A stretch of 64,000 nucleotides of DNA from Marinobacter sp. S6332 (GCF_023016045.1 NZ_JALKAP010000004.1:1-64000); one strand, 5' to 3'; shown: positions 27,010-36,937, counted from the stretch's first letter. Notes: a model not told the origin generated them from the sequence alone. Numbers and translations are program-made.

Positions 27010-27795
27010 TTAGAGCCGCGACGGAGCAAATACCAGTTTTACTTCGAAGCGGCTTTTATTGTTTTGATCCGGCGGTGGCGCGGGGTATGGGCTAGCCGAT
27101 AGTGCAGCCTGATACGCGGCTCTGTCGAGCGGCTCTATTCCTGTCGACTTAAGTACCCGCGCTCTAGTCAGTGCACCATTTCCTAATAATTGCAGCTCCA
27201 ACTCCATCGTACTCGTTGCAGTCAGCTCCCTGATTGCCGGAATGCGCGATGATTCGAGCTTAGTGGCCAAATGCATTGCGAGTTTTATTAGGTAGGGGTC
27301 TTGCTCAGAAGGTGATTGCGTAACCTTTGTGACCTCCTCAGTACTAGGCTTTTCCGCAATCTGATTGCGAGCCCCGGGGTTAGACGGTGTGCTGATGGGG
27401 GGTGTAACGGGAGATGGTTGGAGTGAATCCACCTTTTGTTTGGCAGGCGTAGCTTGCGAGCTTGCGCTTACCAGGGTCTTTTGCGGTGATTGATTCGTTA
27501 AAAGCGATGGTTCGATAGGCTTCGGCTTGGTGTTCACTGGCTCCGCTTCGAAGGGCGGATTATGGAACAAGCTTTTTTCGAAAGGGCTCTGCTCGCTAGC
27601 AGATGCCGCTGTACTATGAGGGCTATCTGCCGCTACCAACTCCAGATTCAGCTGTTCTCGGTGCTGTACAGGTGGGTCCTGAACAATAGAAGGAACCCCG
27701 GACAATAGTACCGTATGAATCAGGAAGGCGGTTGATAACGCGAGGGCGATCCGATATTTCGCCGGAAGGCTGTTGTTGCTGCCATACTCCAGCAT
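27010..27795 (-). CDS. TonB-like energy transducer
   Basis: A 261-residue protein: a short cytoplasmic start, one membrane segment (RIALALSTAFLIHTVLLSGV, about 15-34), a long Pro/Ser/Gln-rich periplasmic spacer (about 40-165), and a TonB C-terminal domain (about 175-258: TSTMELELQLLGNGALTRARV, PLDRAAYQAALSASPYPAPPP). TonB proteins pass energy to outer-membrane receptors. No exbB or exbD lies nearby, so it either shares an ExbBD complex encoded elsewhere or has another role. The ribosome site TAGGAG is well formed. Confidence 0.75.
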   Translation of the reverse strand: MLEYGSNNSLPAKYRIALALSTAFLIHTVLLSGVPSIVQDPPVQHREQLNLELVAADSPHSTAASASEQSPFEKSLFHNPPFEAEPVNTKPKPIEPSLLTNQSPQKTLVSASSQATPAKQKVDSLQPSPVTPPISTPSNPGARNQIAEKPSTEEVTKVTQSPSEQDPYLIKLAMHLATKLESSRIPAIRELTATSTMELELQLLGNGALTRARVLKSTGIEPLDRAAYQAALSASPYPAPPPDQNNKSRFEVKLVFAPSRL

Positions 27796-27875
27796 TTAAC
27801 CTAGATTTCTCCTATATTGCGGAATGATCGCTGCGTTGGGCTTGGGCCCGCAAGTGGTTGAGGCCCCAAGCTTAA

Positions 27876-30098
27876 TCAGGCGGTTTTGCTGCGCAGTGAA
27901 CCAACCACGGCATCCAGAGCCCGGTCAATGAGCGCTCCCTGTTCGAGCCGAGTCATTCGGCCGCGTCGCATTTCTTGGGCAAGTTCAATGCGAGTTTTTT
28001 CAATGACTTTCAGCCCCATACGGTTAACAAAAACAAAGCAGTCTGCTTCGTCGATAATCGCTGAGAGCTTACAGCGGAAGTTTGCGCCATTTACCAGCCG
28101 GAACTCTACCCAGTTACCAACCTCAATGCTGTCAACCTCAACCATGTGCTCCGCCATGGCTGAGTCTTCGGGCTGAAGGTATGCAGCATTATGGGCCTCG
28201 GTAACGGAGTCCTCTTGATTTGGCAGCTCTTCCGCTATTTCAATATTTGGGCTCGCACGGAAAGCTTCAGCCAATTCATGCTTGAGCAGGCTCATGGTGT
28301 CGTCAAGCTTTGTTGCATTGTAAGAAACTTCTTCCAGCCCTGCGCGCAGCGACTTAAGTAAGCCTGGAACAACGCGAACCCACTGATCCCGTTCGGAGTC
28401 ATCCTCATGTGGGAGCAAGCACCAGATCAAATCATCAACAACCTTTACGCTTTCTTGCCAACGATGCTCCACATCATCCCTAAGGTAGGCCAGAAACATA
28501 AACCGGCTCCAGCCATTGATGAGGATGTTGTGCACCGGTTCTGGAAGGCGGTAGCGTGCAACTCGCTCTTTTAAAACCCGGTCGACCAACTCTTGTGCCT
28601 TCTGGGATTTGATCCGACCGCGCTCCGATTCACGAGTGCGCTGCTCTACCAGAGATGACTTTCGGTTTTCTCTTGCAAGGAACTCTTCAAACTCTTGATT
28701 CAGGCTCTCGAAGAGTGTGACGTCGCCATCAAACTCACAAAGAATTTTCTGCACAATACTGTGGATTTTTTCGTAGAGCTTGTCTCTCGCTTTTTCGTCG
28801 CTGTTGCTCCAACCGATTCCTGCTCGGGCGAGAGCATTGAGTAGCTTGCGCGCAGGATGGGTTGTCTTGCTGAAAAAACTTTTATCCTTGAGGACAACTT
28901 TTAAAATGGGAATCTGCAACCGACTGATGAGAACTTGCACCGGAGCGGACAAGCTGTAGTCATCAAGAATAAACTCGAACAGCATAGAGACAAGGTTTAT
29001 TAGGTCCTCGTCTACTTCTTTCAAGGCGGGCTTCTTGCCGTCGCTGGTATTGGTCTGGGCTAGAATTTGTTTAACCGCGCTGCGAAGATCAATCGTTAGG
29101 GGTTCGCCTTCGCTAAGGTTGTGCTCATTGCCCGTCTGGGTGCCCAAAGGCAGCGAAGCAAGCAGGCTAAAGAGTTCGCTGCCTCCGATAATCCGTATGT
29201 CTGGGTCGTGCGTCGATGGTGATATGCCAGAGTTAGCCCTTTGGCGTGCCAACAGCTGGTGGATCTGATCAAAAACCGCGTTGTTGCTTGCAGCGTCGCC
29301 ATCAGGCCGGTTTTGTTTCTGTTCAGAAGCGTGTTCTTGGCTCTCGCGATTCCCTGAAGCACTGTGCTGTTGGCCTGTTTTGCCGTGAAAGCGAAAGTTG
29401 GGGATGACGCCTGCCTGAACGAGAATTCTATTGGCTTCGTCTAGCAGCATGCCCAAATTGGAGACCACGTAGCGATCAAACTGCTTTAGCAGAATCAATC
29501 GTTCACGGATTTGTATCTCCAAAGCTTGAATAGCCTCGGTAAAGGCGCTGCAAAGGTGCTCAGGGGCCATAGGGTTGACCGGTGATTGATCCGATGCACC
29601 CTCATAGACGTGGCTAAAGCGAGCTTGCAGCTGGATAAGGGGTCCCTGAAAATGGGCCTTAGCTTTGGTGATCATGGCGTTCAGAGCTACTTGCTCTTCA
29701 AGATCATCATTGCCAACGAGCGCTAGACCATCTGCGTTTGCGTGTTGCCCAAGAGAGTCTTCGTGCAGTTGGTCTGTATGAGGAGGGTTGGCAAAAAATT
29801 GCGCAACGGTATTTTGGAAGTGCCGCTCCACACCCTTGCGCTTGATGCGAATTTCTCGCATGGCTTCAAAGTAGCGGTTCTGCTCGTTGTTGCTGCGGGC
29901 ATTGTTGGCCAGCTCGAACAGCGAATCATCAACGGCATCAAACGCGCCCTGCAGCAAATCGCCTAGTCCGGCGACAACGGTGTCGCGGATGCGGGCAACC
30001 TCCGTGGGAACTGCTTCGCTATTAGCGGTTCCTTTGTGCTCGCGGAGGTAATGTATGCCGGACCGCTTGTTCATAGCCGACTCCTGTTGATGGCTCAA
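27876..30098 (-). CDS. DUF1631 family protein
   Basis: A 740-residue, highly charged, apparently cytosolic protein recognised as DUF1631 from its N-terminal part (RDTVVAGLGDLLQGAFDAVDDSLFELA) and the conserved block GIGWSNSDEKARDKLYEKI. The tail (VGNWVEFRLVNGANFRCKLS) resembles a small beta-barrel of the PilZ kind but lacks a clear RxxxR motif. Middle residues about 250-300 are low-complexity. Some members were once labelled thymidine phosphorylases without support. Function unknown. It starts at ATG 30098; a second in-frame ATG at 30074 is possible. Confidence 0.7.
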   Translation of the reverse strand: MSHQQESAMNKRSGIHYLREHKGTANSEAVPTEVARIRDTVVAGLGDLLQGAFDAVDDSLFELANNARSNNEQNRYFEAMREIRIKRKGVERHFQNTVAQFFANPPHTDQLHEDSLGQHANADGLALVGNDDLEEQVALNAMITKAKAHFQGPLIQLQARFSHVYEGASDQSPVNPMAPEHLCSAFTEAIQALEIQIRERLILLKQFDRYVVSNLGMLLDEANRILVQAGVIPNFRFHGKTGQQHSASGNRESQEHASEQKQNRPDGDAASNNAVFDQIHQLLARQRANSGISPSTHDPDIRIIGGSELFSLLASLPLGTQTGNEHNLSEGEPLTIDLRSAVKQILAQTNTSDGKKPALKEVDEDLINLVSMLFEFILDDYSLSAPVQVLISRLQIPILKVVLKDKSFFSKTTHPARKLLNALARAGIGWSNSDEKARDKLYEKIHSIVQKILCEFDGDVTLFESLNQEFEEFLARENRKSSLVEQRTRESERGRIKSQKAQELVDRVLKERVARYRLPEPVHNILINGWSRFMFLAYLRDDVEHRWQESVKVVDDLIWCLLPHEDDSERDQWVRVVPGLLKSLRAGLEEVSYNATKLDDTMSLLKHELAEAFRASPNIEIAEELPNQEDSVTEAHNAAYLQPEDSAMAEHMVEVDSIEVGNWVEFRLVNGANFRCKLSAIIDEADCFVFVNRMGLKVIEKTRIELAQEMRRGRMTRLEQGALIDRALDAVVGSLRSKTA

Positions 30099-30210
30099 CC
30101 GAATTTATAATCGAGCCAGACTGCCTGTTTTGAGTTATAGACTAAATCTACCCCATTTTCAGCTTGGTTAACATAATTAAAAACAAAGTTGCGCACTCAA
30201 TCAACAAAAC

Positions 30211-30236
30211 AAAGGGTGTTCCGGAAGAACACCCTT
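30211..30236 (-). terminator. Terminator of the Yip1/DUF1282 gene
   Basis: AAGGGTGTTC (30212-30221) pairs perfectly with GAACACCCTT (30227-30236) over a 5-base loop. On the minus strand it is followed by a T-rich run (TTTGTTTTGTT), so it should end the transcript of the membrane-protein gene 38 bases upstream. Confidence 0.8.
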
Positions 30237-30274
30237 ATTACAGATAACTTATATTGGTTCGCGAGTTTCCGTTA

Positions 30275-30877
30275 TCAGTTAACGTATATCGGGCCAACTC
30301 CTACGCTCCAAATGACCACGCTAATGGCAAGTAGGCCGACAAACATAACCAGCCCAACCGTGAGTACCGCCGTGGCAAACATGAATCCCCGGTCTTCAGG
30401 GATCTTCATGAGAATGGGTAGACCTTCGTAAAGCAGGTATACGGCGTAGGCAATGGCAACAAGCCCTGCCAGCATGTTCACCCAGATATTAGGGTAAACC
30501 GCGATGACGCCAATCAGGAACATAGGTGTTGCGGTGTAGGCCGCCATGGCAACGCCTCGCGGTGTTTGGTCACCCGCATCGTAGGTCGCCGCAAAGAAAT
30601 CGATAAACTTTCCAAGAATGAATATGCCAGCCAGCATGGCAGCGTAAAACAGCACGGACAGGCTTAATGCACTGTTTATAGACAGACGGGTGACCTGACC
30701 GTCACCGATTTGCCAGCCCACCTGAGTGGTTCCAACGAAGCCCGCGATGGCAGGTATAAGTGCAAGCAACAATACGTGCCCCGTATAAAGGCGTGTAACA
30801 GATTCCGAATCTTTTCGAATAGCTTTCCATTGGTTGTCAGGATTGGTCAGCAAGCCAAAGGTGTGTGTCAGACTCAT
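30275..30877 (-). CDS. Yip1/DUF1282 family inner-membrane protein
   Basis: A 200-residue protein with about five membrane helices. The start (THTFGLLTNPDNQWKAIRKDSES) and the segment DQTPRGVAMAAYTATPMFLIG match the YohC-like DUF1282/Yip1 family. No biochemical role is known. It is a single-gene unit with a good terminator downstream and a 154-base gap to corB upstream. Confidence 0.82.
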   Translation of the reverse strand: MSLTHTFGLLTNPDNQWKAIRKDSESVTRLYTGHVLLLALIPAIAGFVGTTQVGWQIGDGQVTRLSINSALSLSVLFYAAMLAGIFILGKFIDFFAATYDAGDQTPRGVAMAAYTATPMFLIGVIAVYPNIWVNMLAGLVAIAYAVYLLYEGLPILMKIPEDRGFMFATAVLTVGLVMFVGLLAISVVIWSVGVGPIYVN

Positions 30878-31031
30878 GGAAAAACTCCTTGCGATTATTG
30901 TTGTTTCGCATACGCCTTAAGTGTTGGCGCCAGATTGATATGCGTCAAGGAGCTGGTTACATTTTGATCTTTCTAGAACAGGCTTCGCTATAACTGGAAC
31001 GTCTATAGCGAAGAGTGGGGGTTGGCTTTTA

Positions 31032-32315
31032 TCAGGTGATGGAGAGCGTCCGTTTTTTACGTTTTTTCGGATGAACAATTGCCGCTTTCACAACGTTGTC
31101 TTTGATTTGAAGTACTTCTACCCGGTGGCCGTCTACTTTGAGGCAGACGTTGGTGTCGGGGATGTTCTCAAGAGTCTCGGTGATCAGGCCATTGAGGGTT
31201 TTCGGGCCATCGATGGGCAGTTTCCAGCCCAGAGTTTTGTTGATTGTGCGCACAGCGGTTGTGCCGTCCACAATGAACGTGCCGTCTTCCTGTGGAATGA
31301 TGTCGGGACTGGTTGCTGCGTAATCGGTAGTGAACTCACCAACGATTTCTTCAAGAATGTCTTCCAGAGTGGCAAGCCCGAGCACATCGCCGTATTCATC
31401 CACCACTATGCCAAACCGGCGCTTACCCTTTTGGAAGTTGATTAGCTGGGTATTAAGGGGCGTGCTCTCCGGCACAAAGTAAGGCTCCTGACAGAGCTGC
31501 AAGATCATGGTTTTGTTTATTTCTTCTTGCTGTAACAGCTTGGTAGCGCTGCGTAGGTGCAGAATGCCTTGTATCTCATTGATGTCGCCTTTAAAAACGG
31601 GCAGGCGGGTGTGCTGGCTGTTTCTCAATTGGCGCAAAATGGTGTCTGTGTCGTCGTCCAAATCGATGCCAGAGACGTCGTTACGGGGAACCATGATGTC
31701 ATTCACCGTCACCTTTTCGAGATCCAAAATGCTAACCAGCATGTCTTTGTGCTTAGCTGGTATAAGCGCGCCAGCTTCGTTCACAAGTGTTCTGAGCTCT
31801 TCTCGGCTCAGGTGGTCGCTGGCAGCGTCGTTCGGCGAAATTCTCAAAATTCGTAGAATGGCGCCTGTAAACAGATTGACCGCCCATACCACGGGGTAAA
31901 GAACCTTCAGTAAGGGGCCGAGAATGTAACTTGCAGGAAATGCAATTTTTTCGGGAAATAGTGCGGCAAGAGTTTTCGGTGTGACTTCTGCAAAAATCAG
32001 AATCACGATGGTCAACAGAAGTGTTGCTATGGCTATGCCTGCGTCGCCCCATATGCGTATGGCTATGACCGTCGCTATGGACGAGGCCAGAATGTTAACG
32101 AAATTATTGCCTATAAGAATGATGCCGATCAGCTGATCGGTACGCTGCAGCAAGCCTTGGGCGCGCTTTGCGCCTTTGTGGCCGGTCTTCGCCATGTGTT
32201 TCAGGCGGTACCGGTTCAGTGACATCATTCCGGTTTCGGAACTGGAAAAAAATGCCGACAGCATGATAAGCCCGACAAGAATTATCGACAGCGCAGTAAG
32301 CGATGTACCGTCCAA
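31032..32315 (-). CDS. CorB-like CNNM/HlyC/CorC family transporter
   Basis: A 427-residue protein: DUF21/CNNM membrane domain (about 1-190; ALSIILVGLIMLSAFFSSSETGMMSLNRYR, then LIGNNFVNILASSIAT and FAEVTPKTLAALFPEK), two CBS domains (about 205-330; VNDIMVPRNDVSGID and DEYGDVLGLATLEDILEEIVGEF) and a C-terminal CorC/HlyC domain. Family members take part in Mg2+ or Co2+ export and resistance. It is 82 bases downstream of ypjD on the same strand. Confidence 0.9.
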   Translation of the reverse strand: MDGTSLTALSIILVGLIMLSAFFSSSETGMMSLNRYRLKHMAKTGHKGAKRAQGLLQRTDQLIGIILIGNNFVNILASSIATVIAIRIWGDAGIAIATLLLTIVILIFAEVTPKTLAALFPEKIAFPASYILGPLLKVLYPVVWAVNLFTGAILRILRISPNDAASDHLSREELRTLVNEAGALIPAKHKDMLVSILDLEKVTVNDIMVPRNDVSGIDLDDDTDTILRQLRNSQHTRLPVFKGDINEIQGILHLRSATKLLQQEEINKTMILQLCQEPYFVPESTPLNTQLINFQKGKRRFGIVVDEYGDVLGLATLEDILEEIVGEFTTDYAATSPDIIPQEDGTFIVDGTTAVRTINKTLGWKLPIDGPKTLNGLITETLENIPDTNVCLKVDGHRVEVLQIKDNVVKAAIVHPKKRKKRTLSIT

Positions 32316-32397
32316 ACTAAAGGTGTCCTTATGTTGCTGGCATTTAGCGAAATTTGGTTCTGATTGCGCCCGGTGTCAAGAGGTAATGGGGCGAGAG

Positions 32398-33204
32398 CTA
32401 GCCGCCATTCTGAAAGACAAGCTCAAGTGCAAACTTGCTGCCATAAAACGCCAGCATCAAGAGTGCGCAACCAGCCAGTGTCCAACGGCTTGCGGTCATA
32501 CCACGCCAGCCCTTGGTGTACCGTCCCACTAGTAGGGCTACGAAAACCAGTAGCGAGAGTATGGAGAAAACAGTCTTGTGGGCCAAGTTCTGGGCAAATA
32601 GGTTTTCTATAAAAACTGCACCCGTCACAATGGCAAGAGTGAGCATAACCACTCCTGCCCAGACCATTTCAAAAAGCAGGGACTCCATAGTTTGCAATGG
32701 CGGCAAATTACGTAGTAAGGGGCTATTGTAGTTCTGTTTAAGTTGTCGGTTCTGGAAGTAAAGCAGAGATGCCTGTATAGCCGCCAGAGAAAACAGGCTG
32801 TAGGCTGTCACTGATAATGCGATATGAGAAAGTACGCCATAGCTCTCATCGGAAACCAGTCGCGACGGTGTGTGCGTGATTAAGGCCATTATGATGGTGA
32901 AGGCTGCCAGCGGATAAACGCCTAAAAAAAGGCTTTGTACCGGCTTTCTCAGGTTTAGCCCTAGCAGTAGAAATACAATCAGCCAGGAAATTAACACTGA
33001 GCTTTTGAAAAAACCCAGATCAACACCGCCGTCATGGTGAATGGTTTGGGTGATCAGGAGTCCGTGGGATGTGAGTGCCAGCATGCCAATAAGGGTTGTG
33101 ATGGCAATGTTACTTTGTACGCGCCCACGAAAGTGGAGCGCCTGCAAAGCGGTGCCGACGCTATACAGAAAAAGAGAGGTGACCGCGAGAATCAGCGTTC
33201 CCAT
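32398..33204 (-). CDS. ypjD: YpjD-like CcsA-type cytochrome c assembly family membrane protein
   Basis: A 268-residue protein from ATG 33204 (MGTLILAVTSLFLYS), with AGGAAG just upstream; another in-frame start lies 18 bases earlier. Eight or so hydrophobic helices fit the CcsA/CcmC-like family, although the tryptophan-rich haem signature is not obvious. Its place divergent to ffh and upstream of corB is the standard gammaproteobacterial arrangement for ypjD. Function unproved. Confidence 0.82.
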   Translation of the reverse strand: MGTLILAVTSLFLYSVGTALQALHFRGRVQSNIAITTLIGMLALTSHGLLITQTIHHDGGVDLGFFKSSVLISWLIVFLLLGLNLRKPVQSLFLGVYPLAAFTIIMALITHTPSRLVSDESYGVLSHIALSVTAYSLFSLAAIQASLLYFQNRQLKQNYNSPLLRNLPPLQTMESLLFEMVWAGVVMLTLAIVTGAVFIENLFAQNLAHKTVFSILSLLVFVALLVGRYTKGWRGMTASRWTLAGCALLMLAFYGSKFALELVFQNGG

Positions 33205-33294
33205 AACTTCCTTATTCACCACTGTGCTGGCTGGAGATCGGCAAGCTTGGCTGCCGATTTGACCGGGTTGGTCGTTTCAGGACGATAGTCTGGT

Positions 33295-33300
33295 TATAAT
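33295..33300 (+). promoter_or_regulatory. -10 element for ffh
   Basis: A perfect TATAAT lies 86 bases before the ffh start in the divergent ypjD-ffh gap. No strong -35 is found at 17 bases (TCGTTT); tentative. Confidence 0.35.
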
Positions 33301-33385
33301 GTCGCGATTATGCAACAGGAATCAAGGAGCCAAAGCTGGCTCTGAGGTTTGTGCACTCAATTTACCCGGGGTACGGAAGAGCAAC

Positions 33386-34777
33386 ATGTTTGAAAACCTC
33401 CAAGACCGACTTTCCGGTAGCCTGCGCAAGATTTCCGGTCAGGCGCGGCTCACCGACGACAATATAAAGGACACTCTTCGGGAAGTGCGCATGGCGCTGC
33501 TGGAGGCCGATGTCGCCTTGCCGGTAGTAAAGGACTTTGTTGAAGGTGTCCGGCAGCGGGCAATCGGGCAAGAAGTTCAGCGCAGCCTCACTCCCGGCCA
33601 AGTATTTGTGAAGGTGGTTCAGCAGGAGCTGGAACGAGTGATGGGTGAGGGGAATGAAACCCTTAACCTAGCAGTTCAGCCCCCCGCTGTGATCATGATG
33701 GCAGGCCTTCAGGGCGCAGGTAAGACCACCACAGTTGCAAAGCTGGCGCGTTTTCTAAAAGAGCGCCAAAAGAAATCTGTTTTGGTGGTGAGTGCTGACA
33801 TCTACCGACCTGCAGCTATTAAGCAATTGGAAACGCTGGCGGGCGAGGTGGGCGTTGAATTTTTCCCCAGTACCGCGGATCAGGACCCGGTTACCATTGC
33901 CGAGGGAGCTGTAGCGGCGGCCCGCAAGAAGCACATTGATGTTGTAATTCTGGATACCGCCGGACGCTTGCACGTTGATGAGCAGATGATGGGCGAGATT
34001 GGTCGGCTGCATAATTCGGTCAAGCCGGTGGAAACTCTCTTCGTGGTTGATGCCATGACAGGGCAGGACGCCGCTAATACAGCGAAAGCGTTCAACGATG
34101 CTCTGCCATTGACTGGTGTGGTACTGACAAAAACCGACGGTGATGCCCGTGGCGGTGCTGCGCTTTCGGTCAGGCATATTACCGGTAAGCCTATTAAATT
34201 TATGGGTGTCGGTGAAAAGTCCGATGCTTTGGAGCCATTTTATCCAGATCGGGTTGCGTCCCGGATTCTAGGCATGGGCGATGTGCTGTCTCTTATTGAA
34301 GAGGCGGAGCGCAAGCTTGATCAGAAAAAGGCCCAGAAGCTCACCAAAAAAATCAAAAAGGGTAAAAGCTTTGATCTGGAGGACTTCCGGGATCAGCTTC
34401 AGCAGATGAAGAATATGGGCGGCATCGGTGGCTTGATGGATAAGCTCCCGGGCATGGGGCAAATGGCACAGGTAGCCCAGCAGCAGGTCAATGATAAATC
34501 TATGGGGCAGCTGGAAGCGATCATCTGTTCCATGACCGCAAAAGAACGTCGTCACCCTGATGTTATCAATAATTCCCGTAAGCGCCGCATAGCTGCAGGT
34601 TCTGGAACGCAGATACAGGACGTCAACCGCCTGCTCAAACAGCACAAGCAAATGCAAAAGATGATGAAAAAGTTTAGCAAAAAGGGCGGAATGGCGAATA
34701 TGATGCGCGGTCTTGGTGGTATGATGCCGCCGGGCGGTGGTGGTGGCGGTGGAATGCCTCCGTTTGGCCGTATGTAA
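33386..34777 (+). CDS. ffh: Ffh, signal recognition particle GTPase
   Basis: A 463-residue protein from ATG 33386 (MFENLQDRLSGSLRKISGQ), the usual Ffh start; the frame extends upstream without similarity. NG domain: GLQGAGKTT (G1), DTAGR (G3), TKTDGDARGG (G4/closing loop). The methionine-rich M domain follows (about 330-440), and the protein ends with a glycine run, GGGGGGGMPPFGRM. With 4.5S RNA it targets nascent membrane proteins to FtsY. First gene before the rpsP-rimM-trmD-rplS operon. Confidence 0.97.
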   Translation: MFENLQDRLSGSLRKISGQARLTDDNIKDTLREVRMALLEADVALPVVKDFVEGVRQRAIGQEVQRSLTPGQVFVKVVQQELERVMGEGNETLNLAVQPPAVIMMAGLQGAGKTTTVAKLARFLKERQKKSVLVVSADIYRPAAIKQLETLAGEVGVEFFPSTADQDPVTIAEGAVAAARKKHIDVVILDTAGRLHVDEQMMGEIGRLHNSVKPVETLFVVDAMTGQDAANTAKAFNDALPLTGVVLTKTDGDARGGAALSVRHITGKPIKFMGVGEKSDALEPFYPDRVASRILGMGDVLSLIEEAERKLDQKKAQKLTKKIKKGKSFDLEDFRDQLQQMKNMGGIGGLMDKLPGMGQMAQVAQQQVNDKSMGQLEAIICSMTAKERRHPDVINNSRKRRIAAGSGTQIQDVNRLLKQHKQMQKMMKKFSKKGGMANMMRGLGGMMPPGGGGGGGMPPFGRM

Positions 34778-34941
34778 AAAGCCTTACAAGGAAAACCTGC
34801 ATTCAGTCTGTTTGCCTGTTTTCTTTGGCGTATTTTTAGCATAGAATAGCGCCCCTTTCGAGTATGGGTCTCCGCGTCAGCCACGGTTGTGGCAAGCGTG
34901 AAACGTACAAAGTTCGTATAACAGAACAGGATATTGGTTAA

Positions 34942-35181
34942 ATGGTAACAATCCGTTTGGCTCGTGGCGGTTCCAAGAAGCGCCCGTTCTATCACCTAAC
35001 AGTAACTGACAGCCGTAATTCACGTGACGGTGCTTTCATTGAGCGCGTTGGCTTCTTCAACCCGATCGCCCGCGGTCAGGAAGAGCGTCTGCGTGTTGAT
35101 CGCGACCGAGTGAATTACTGGGTGGGTCAGGGTGCACAAACCAGCGATCGCGTTGCGCAGCTGCTAAAGACTGCTGAGTAA
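34942..35181 (+). CDS. rpsP: Ribosomal protein bS16
   Basis: A 79-residue small-subunit protein opening [21 protein letters not shown], the bS16 hallmark. It helps assemble the 30S 5' domain. First gene of the rpsP-rimM-trmD-rplS operon; a TAGAAT -10-like element at 34842-34847 may lead the operon, but its -35 is poor. Confidence 0.98.
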   Translation: MVTIRLARGGSKKRPFYHLTVTDSRNSRDGAFIERVGFFNPIARGQEERLRVDRDRVNYWVGQGAQTSDRVAQLLKTAE

Positions 35182-35208
35182 GCTTTTACTGACAGCCGAG
35201 GTTGTAGT

Positions 35209-35736
35209 ATGACGCAGAATTCGCAGGAAACTGTGATCGGTCGGATTACCTCGGTATTTGGGGTTAAAGGGTGGCTTAAAGTCTATTCCTTTACCGACCC
35301 CATAGACGGAATACTTGGCTATACCAACTGGGTTCTTGATCTGGAAGGTAAGCGTATTCCTGCAAAGCTTGAGGAAGGTCGCCGCCAAGGTAAAGCGATC
35401 GTTGTCAGGCTTAAAGGTATTGGCGATCGTGAGCTGGCGCGTACCTATTGTGGCGCTGAGATCAAGGTTCCGACTGCTGAGTTGCCAGAGCTCCCTGAAG
35501 GCGAGTTTTACTGGCGTCAGTTGCAGGGCCTTGATGTGTTTACGGTTGAGGGTGAGTGCCTCGGTAGAGTGGACCACCTAATAGAAACCGGTTCCAATGA
35601 TGTTCTGGTTGTGCACGCAACGGCTGATTCAATAGATCAGCGTGAGCGCCTGATTCCATATCTTCCTGACCAAGTGGTTCGGGAAATTGATCTGGAAGCG
35701 CGCAAGTTGGTTGCAGACTGGGATCCGGAGTTCTGA
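35209..35736 (+). CDS. rimM: RimM, 16S rRNA processing factor
   Basis: A 175-residue protein with an N-terminal RimM domain (VIGRITSVFGVKGWLKVYSFTDP) and C-terminal PRC barrel (GEFYWRQLQGLDVFTVEGECLGRV). It binds S19 in maturing 30S subunits. It is 27 bases after rpsP and 3 bases before trmD, whose ribosome site (GGAG) lies inside the rimM end. Confidence 0.97.
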   Translation: MTQNSQETVIGRITSVFGVKGWLKVYSFTDPIDGILGYTNWVLDLEGKRIPAKLEEGRRQGKAIVVRLKGIGDRELARTYCGAEIKVPTAELPELPEGEFYWRQLQGLDVFTVEGECLGRVDHLIETGSNDVLVVHATADSIDQRERLIPYLPDQVVREIDLEARKLVADWDPEF

Positions 35737-35739
35737 CGG

Positions 35740-36498
35740 GTGTGGATTGGCGCAGTTAGCCTGTTCCCTGAAATGTTTCAGGCGGTAACGGATTACGGGA
35801 TAACGAGTAGGGCAGTGCGTGATGGTCTTTTGACCTTCAATAGCTGGAACCCTCGCGAGTTTACCGAAGATCGTCACCGCACCGTTGACGACCGTCCTTA
35901 CGGGGGTGGCCCGGGTATGCTGATGAAAATTCAGCCGCTCCGAGATGCCATCCACGCAGCACGGAAAGCAGCGCCAGGAAAAGCCTGTGTGGTTTATCTA
36001 TCACCTCAGGGTGAAACGCTGAATCAAGCTGTAGTCGAGTCACTGGCTGCAGAAGAGCGTTTGATTCTGGTTGCAGGCCGTTATGAAGGTGTTGATGAGC
36101 GCCTGATAGCAACAGAAGTCGACCGGGAAATATCTTTGGGAGACTTCGTGCTTTCTGGCGGCGAGTTAGCAGCGATGACTGTTATTGATGCGGTTACACG
36201 CCTCATCCCCGGAGCGCTGGGTCATGCGCAGTCGGCAGAGCAAGATTCATTTGCTGACGGTTTGCTGGATTGTCCGCACTACACCCGGCCCGAAGTTTAC
36301 GAAGGTCAGGCGGTGCCGGATATTTTGTTGGGCGGTCACCATGATCAGATCCGGCGTTGGCGACTCAAGCAGTCGCTGAGGCGAACCCGGGAACGACGCC
36401 CCGACCTGCTCCAAAAGCGGGTGCTTACGGATGAAGAGCGTGAGTTGCTGGGTGAGATTTTAAACGAACCGTGTGCCTCTGAATCATCAGGGCATTAA
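35740..36498 (+). CDS. trmD: TrmD, tRNA (guanine37-N1)-methyltransferase
   Basis: A 252-residue SPOUT methyltransferase starting with GTG ([13 protein letters not shown]). The trefoil-knot SAM site shows [19 protein letters not shown] and [13 protein letters not shown], and [10 protein letters not shown] is also conserved. It methylates G37 of tRNAs reading CCN and some other codons, preventing +1 frameshifts. The ribosome site is within rimM. Confidence 0.98.
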   Translation: MWIGAVSLFPEMFQAVTDYGITSRAVRDGLLTFNSWNPREFTEDRHRTVDDRPYGGGPGMLMKIQPLRDAIHAARKAAPGKACVVYLSPQGETLNQAVVESLAAEERLILVAGRYEGVDERLIATEVDREISLGDFVLSGGELAAMTVIDAVTRLIPGALGHAQSAEQDSFADGLLDCPHYTRPEVYEGQAVPDILLGGHHDQIRRWRLKQSLRRTRERRPDLLQKRVLTDEERELLGEILNEPCASESSGH

Positions 36499-36523
36499 AA
36501 GATTGGGTATCAGGAGCATTGCG

Positions 36524-36880
36524 ATGAGCGGCAAGAACAACATCATCAATCAAATTGAAACAGAGCAGATGACCAAGGAAATCCCCCCGTTTGCACCGGG
36601 TGATACCGTGGTTATTCAGGTTCGTGTAACGGAAGGCAACCGTGAGCGTCTGCAGGCGTTCGAAGGTGTTGTAATCGGTAAGCGTAACCGTGGCATGAAC
36701 TCGTCATTCACCGTACGGAAGATTTCCTACGGCGTAGGCGTTGAGCGTACTTTCCAGACCTTCTCTAAGCTGATCGACAGTGTTTCAGTTAAGCGTCGTG
36801 GTGATGTGCGTCAAGCCAAGCTTTACTACTTGCGCGAGCTGTCCGGTAAGGCGGCACGTATCAAGGAAAAGCTGGGCTGA
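36524..36880 (+). CDS. rplS: Ribosomal protein bL19
   Basis: A 118-residue protein from ATG 36524, preceded by CAGGAGCATTGCG; an upstream in-frame ATG at 36473 is inside trmD. The core [26 protein letters not shown] and [15 protein letters not shown] is characteristic. It lies at the 30S-50S interface. A hairpin terminator follows 31 bases later and ends the operon. Confidence 0.98.
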   Translation: MSGKNNIINQIETEQMTKEIPPFAPGDTVVIQVRVTEGNRERLQAFEGVVIGKRNRGMNSSFTVRKISYGVGVERTFQTFSKLIDSVSVKRRGDVRQAKLYYLRELSGKAARIKEKLG

Positions 36881-36911
36881 TCAGCTATCTGCTGAGCAAC
36901 CTTGCAGTGAG

Positions 36912-36937
36912 AAAGGCAGCCTTAGGGCTGCCTTTTT
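36912..36937 (+). terminator. Terminator of the rpsP-rplS operon
   Basis: AAAGGCAGCC (36912-36921) pairs with GGCTGCCTTT (36926-36935) across a TTAG loop and runs into T residues: a standard rho-independent terminator. Confidence 0.85.

Noticed and set aside
34733-34760. GGT/GGC triplet run at the ffh end as a mutable repeat
   Set aside because: Glycine- and methionine-rich tails are normal in Ffh; the codons are mixed, so slippage is not especially likely.
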